Below are positions 62,143 through 64,000 of a stretch of 64,000 nucleotides of DNA, in pieces (position 1 is the stretch's first letter; each line of letters opens with the position of its first letter). The stretch is from the NCBI GenBank assembly GCA_963776375.1, contig CAVZMF010000009.1, positions 1-64,000 on the forward strand, given 5' to 3'. The position numbers and the translations under genes were made by a program. The DNA is from PALSA-612 sp963776375. GTDB lineage: Bacteria; Actinomycetota; Thermoleophilia; Gaiellales; Gaiellaceae. Under the pieces are notes generated by a model that worked only from the letters and a program-made list of their open reading frames with translations, did not search any database and was not told the origin of the DNA.

Positions 62143-63029
62143 GTGCGCGAGGTCGAAGGCAAGGTCGCCTTCATCACCGGAGGCGGAAGCGGGGTCGGGC
62201 TCGGCATGGCGAGGGCGTTCGTCGCGGCGGGAATGCGTGTGGCAATCGCCGACGTCCGCGAGGACCATCTCGAGGAGGCGACCGCCGAGCTCGGCGGCGA
62301 CGTGCACACGATCCGGCTGGACGTCACCGACCGCGAGGCGTTCGCGCGCGCCGCGGACGAGACGGAGCGCGTGCTCGGGAACGTCAACGTCCTGTGCAAC
62401 AACGCCGGCGTCAACCTCTTCAACGACATCGCGGACGCGACCTACCAGGACTGGGACTGGGTGCTCGGCGTCAACCTGGGCGGAGTCGTCAACGGCGTCG
62501 TCACCTTCGTGCCCAGGATCAAGGCGCACGGCGAGGGCGGCCACGTCGTCAACACGGCGTCGATGGCCGCGTTCGTCGCCGGCCCCGGCGCGGGCATCTA
62601 CACGACGGCGAAGTTCGGGGTGCACGGGCTGTCGGACGCGCTGCGCTGGAGCCTGCTACCTCACGGGATCGGCGTCTCGATGGTCTGCCCGGGCCTGGTC
62701 AAGAGCAAGATCTACGAGAGCGACCTGATCCGGCCGCCGGAGCTCTCGACCGACGTGACGCCGGCCGACGCCGAGTTCATGCGCATCCTCCCGGGCCTGC
62801 ACGACGCCGGCATGGAGCCGGACGAGATCGGCGAGAAGGTCCTGCGCGCGATCAGGCGGAACGACTTCTACGTCTTCACGCACCCCGACCATCGGGACGA
62901 GCTGCGGGAGATCTTCGACGAGACGCTCGCCGCGTTCCCCGACGAGCCCGTGCCCGAGGACAGGCTCGCCGTCGAGGAGGGCAGGCGGGCGGCGAAGGCC
63001 GTGCGCTCGCCTCCTGGCCCGGCGACTAG
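62143..63029 (+). CDS. Short-chain dehydrogenase/reductase 1
   Basis: About 295 residues from the GTG at 62143. NAD(P)-binding AFITGGGSGVGLGMARAF near 8-25, DVTDREAFARA, NNAGVNLFN near 86-94, catalytic Ser in VVNTASMAAFV near 137-147 and Y-x-x-x-K in GIYTTAKFGVHGL near 152-164. The frame runs past 63,029, but a TAG there overlaps the next GTG as TAGTG, the arrangement used elsewhere in this segment, so a late one-base shift near 63,000 is likely. Substrate unknown. Paired with a close relative downstream. Confidence 0.85.
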
Positions 63030-63948
63030 TGGAGGTCGAGGGCAGGACCGCGTTCGTCACCGGCGGCGCGAGCGGGATCGGCCTCGGGATGGCGCAGGCG
63101 TTCGTCGGCGCCGGCATGAACGTCGTCATCGCGGACCTCCGGCGCGACCACATCGACCGGGCCGTGGAGTCGTTCGCCGGTGAGCCCGTGCACGCGATCG
63201 AGCTGGACGTCACCGACCGCGAGGGGTTCGCGCGCGCGGCCGACGAGGCGGAGCGCGTCTTCGGTCACGTGCACGTCGCTCTGCTTGAACGCCGGCATGG
63301 GCATCCTCGGGCCGGTCACGGTCGCGCGCTACGACGACTGGGATTGGGGCCTGGGCGTCCTGCTCGGCGGCGTCGTCAACGGGATCCAGACCTTCCTGCC
63401 GCGCATGCTCGAGCACGGCGAGGGCGGGCACATCGTCAACACCTCGTCGATGGCCGGCGTCCTTCCGATTCCCGGCGCCGCCGATCTACATCACGGCCAA
63501 GGCCGCCGTGATCGGTCTCTCCGAGGCCCTGCGCAGCGAGCTCGCCGGCGAGGGGATCGGCGTCTCGGCGTTCTGCCCCGGGCCCGTGCAGACGAACATC
63601 CGCGAGGGCGGCAGGATGCGGCCGGAGCGCTACGGCGACTCGGGCTACGTCGAGCTGGAGCGGGAACTCGAGGAGCGACCGAACGACCCGCTGTGGATGG
63701 ACCCGCTCGAGTGCGGCGAGCGCGTGCTCGCGGGCATCCGGAACGACGACCTGTACATCTTCACGCACCGCGAGTTCCGCGAGGGCGCCGACGAGCGCTT
63801 CCGGGCGATGCTCGCCTCGTTCCCGGACGAGCCGCGGAACGAGGACCGGGCGGAGGCGATCGACTTCCTGCTCTCCAACCCGATCTTCGGGGAGGTGCTC
63901 GACCGGCGATCCGGCGTGAGTGTTCCGCAGGGCGGAACGGAGGATTGA
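63029..63948 (+). CDS. Short-chain dehydrogenase/reductase 2, frameshifted
   Basis: About 306 residues when two extra bases are discounted. First frame: AFVTGGASGIGLGMAQAF and LDVTDREGFARAADEAERVF. A shift near 63,285 leads to NAGMGILGPVTVARYDDWDW, VNGIQTFLPRMLEHGEGGHI and NTSSMAGVLPIPG; a second near 63,480 leads to YITAKAAVIGLSEALRSELA (catalytic Tyr and Lys) and a C-terminus much like SDR 1 (DDLYIFTHREFREGADERFR). It begins at a TAGTG overlap and is probably a tandem duplicate of SDR 1. Confidence 0.8.
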
Positions 63949-64000
63949 CAGCTTTCTCACGAGCCGGTTACTCTCGCTCGATCGTACGCCGGCACACGTA

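Noticed and set aside
59302..62625. A 1,107-codon minus-strand open frame
   Set aside because: Most of it is antisense to the response regulator and the membrane protein; only its last-read part (the MetE-like N-terminal half) is real. Long antisense frames are expected at 70% GC.

Overview
The window is a composite of two unrelated genomes. Bases 1 to about 17,925 have moderate GC (near 50-55%) and carry many small secreted, lipoprotein and membrane proteins with Rhizobiales-like (Bradyrhizobium-like) character. From about 17,926 to 64,000 the sequence is very GC-rich (near 70%), densely packed and translationally coupled with many GTG starts, and its gene content (F420-type LLM oxidoreductase, LigD-type repair enzymes, BTAD regulator, L,D-transpeptidase, DUF6636-like protein) fits an actinobacterium, most likely Thermoleophilia. 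The join lies inside a tRNA-Ser gene that loses its 3' end, and it follows a 3.4 kb foldback (direct, inverted, direct copies of one glycosyltransferase segment). I read the join as an assembly or amplification chimera, not as horizontal transfer.

Left segment: a small lipoprotein, a monohaem cytochrome c, Cys-rich secreted peptides, a Gly/Ala-rich hydrophobic protein, two membrane-anchored SGNH-hydrolase-like proteins, two copies of a ~60-residue protein family, a frameshifted acyltransferase-3, a SAM methyltransferase and a GT2 glycosyltransferase (surface polysaccharide synthesis or modification). Several perfect TGTGA-N6-TCACA palindromes suggest a CRP/FNR-type regulator acting on the small secreted genes.

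Right segment, 18-43 kb: tRNA-Ser(GCT), an orphan GroES, a polar amino-acid ABC transporter (binding protein, permease, ATPase), a STAS anti-sigma antagonist, a DUF899 pseudogene, a LigD-type polymerase and a separate ATP-dependent DNA ligase on either side of a coupled pair containing a DUF6345-like protein, an M29 aminopeptidase, a DUF885-like metalloprotein, FabF, a coupled PdxH/flavin reductase/HAD operon, an LLM oxidoreductase, a polysaccharide deacetylase, an ArsR/MFS pair, a YkuD transpeptidase and glycan-related genes.

Right segment, 42-60 kb, is the most unusual part: a BTAD regulator with a Usp-like tail; a giant transmembrane Ser/Thr kinase whose extracellular part is a beta-propeller plus a family-5 solute-binding domain; and two related sensory cassettes. 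Each cassette has a membrane histidine kinase, a response regulator, an orphan TRAP/DctP-like lipoprotein and a beta-helix secreted protein, with a small unnamed domain (signature W-x-IYRxRLxF) that is either fused to the DctP protein or encoded separately. The two histidine kinases are degenerate in opposite ways: one lacks the phosphoacceptor His but keeps its ATPase motifs, the other keeps the His but has a degenerate ATPase. They could therefore work as a complementing pair.

Many genes (acyltransferase, BTAD, giant kinase, both beta-helix genes, second histidine kinase, MetE-like, both SDRs) show single-base frameshifts, and three others carry in-frame TAG codons. The sequence therefore looks incompletely polished, and disruption claims should be treated with that in mind.
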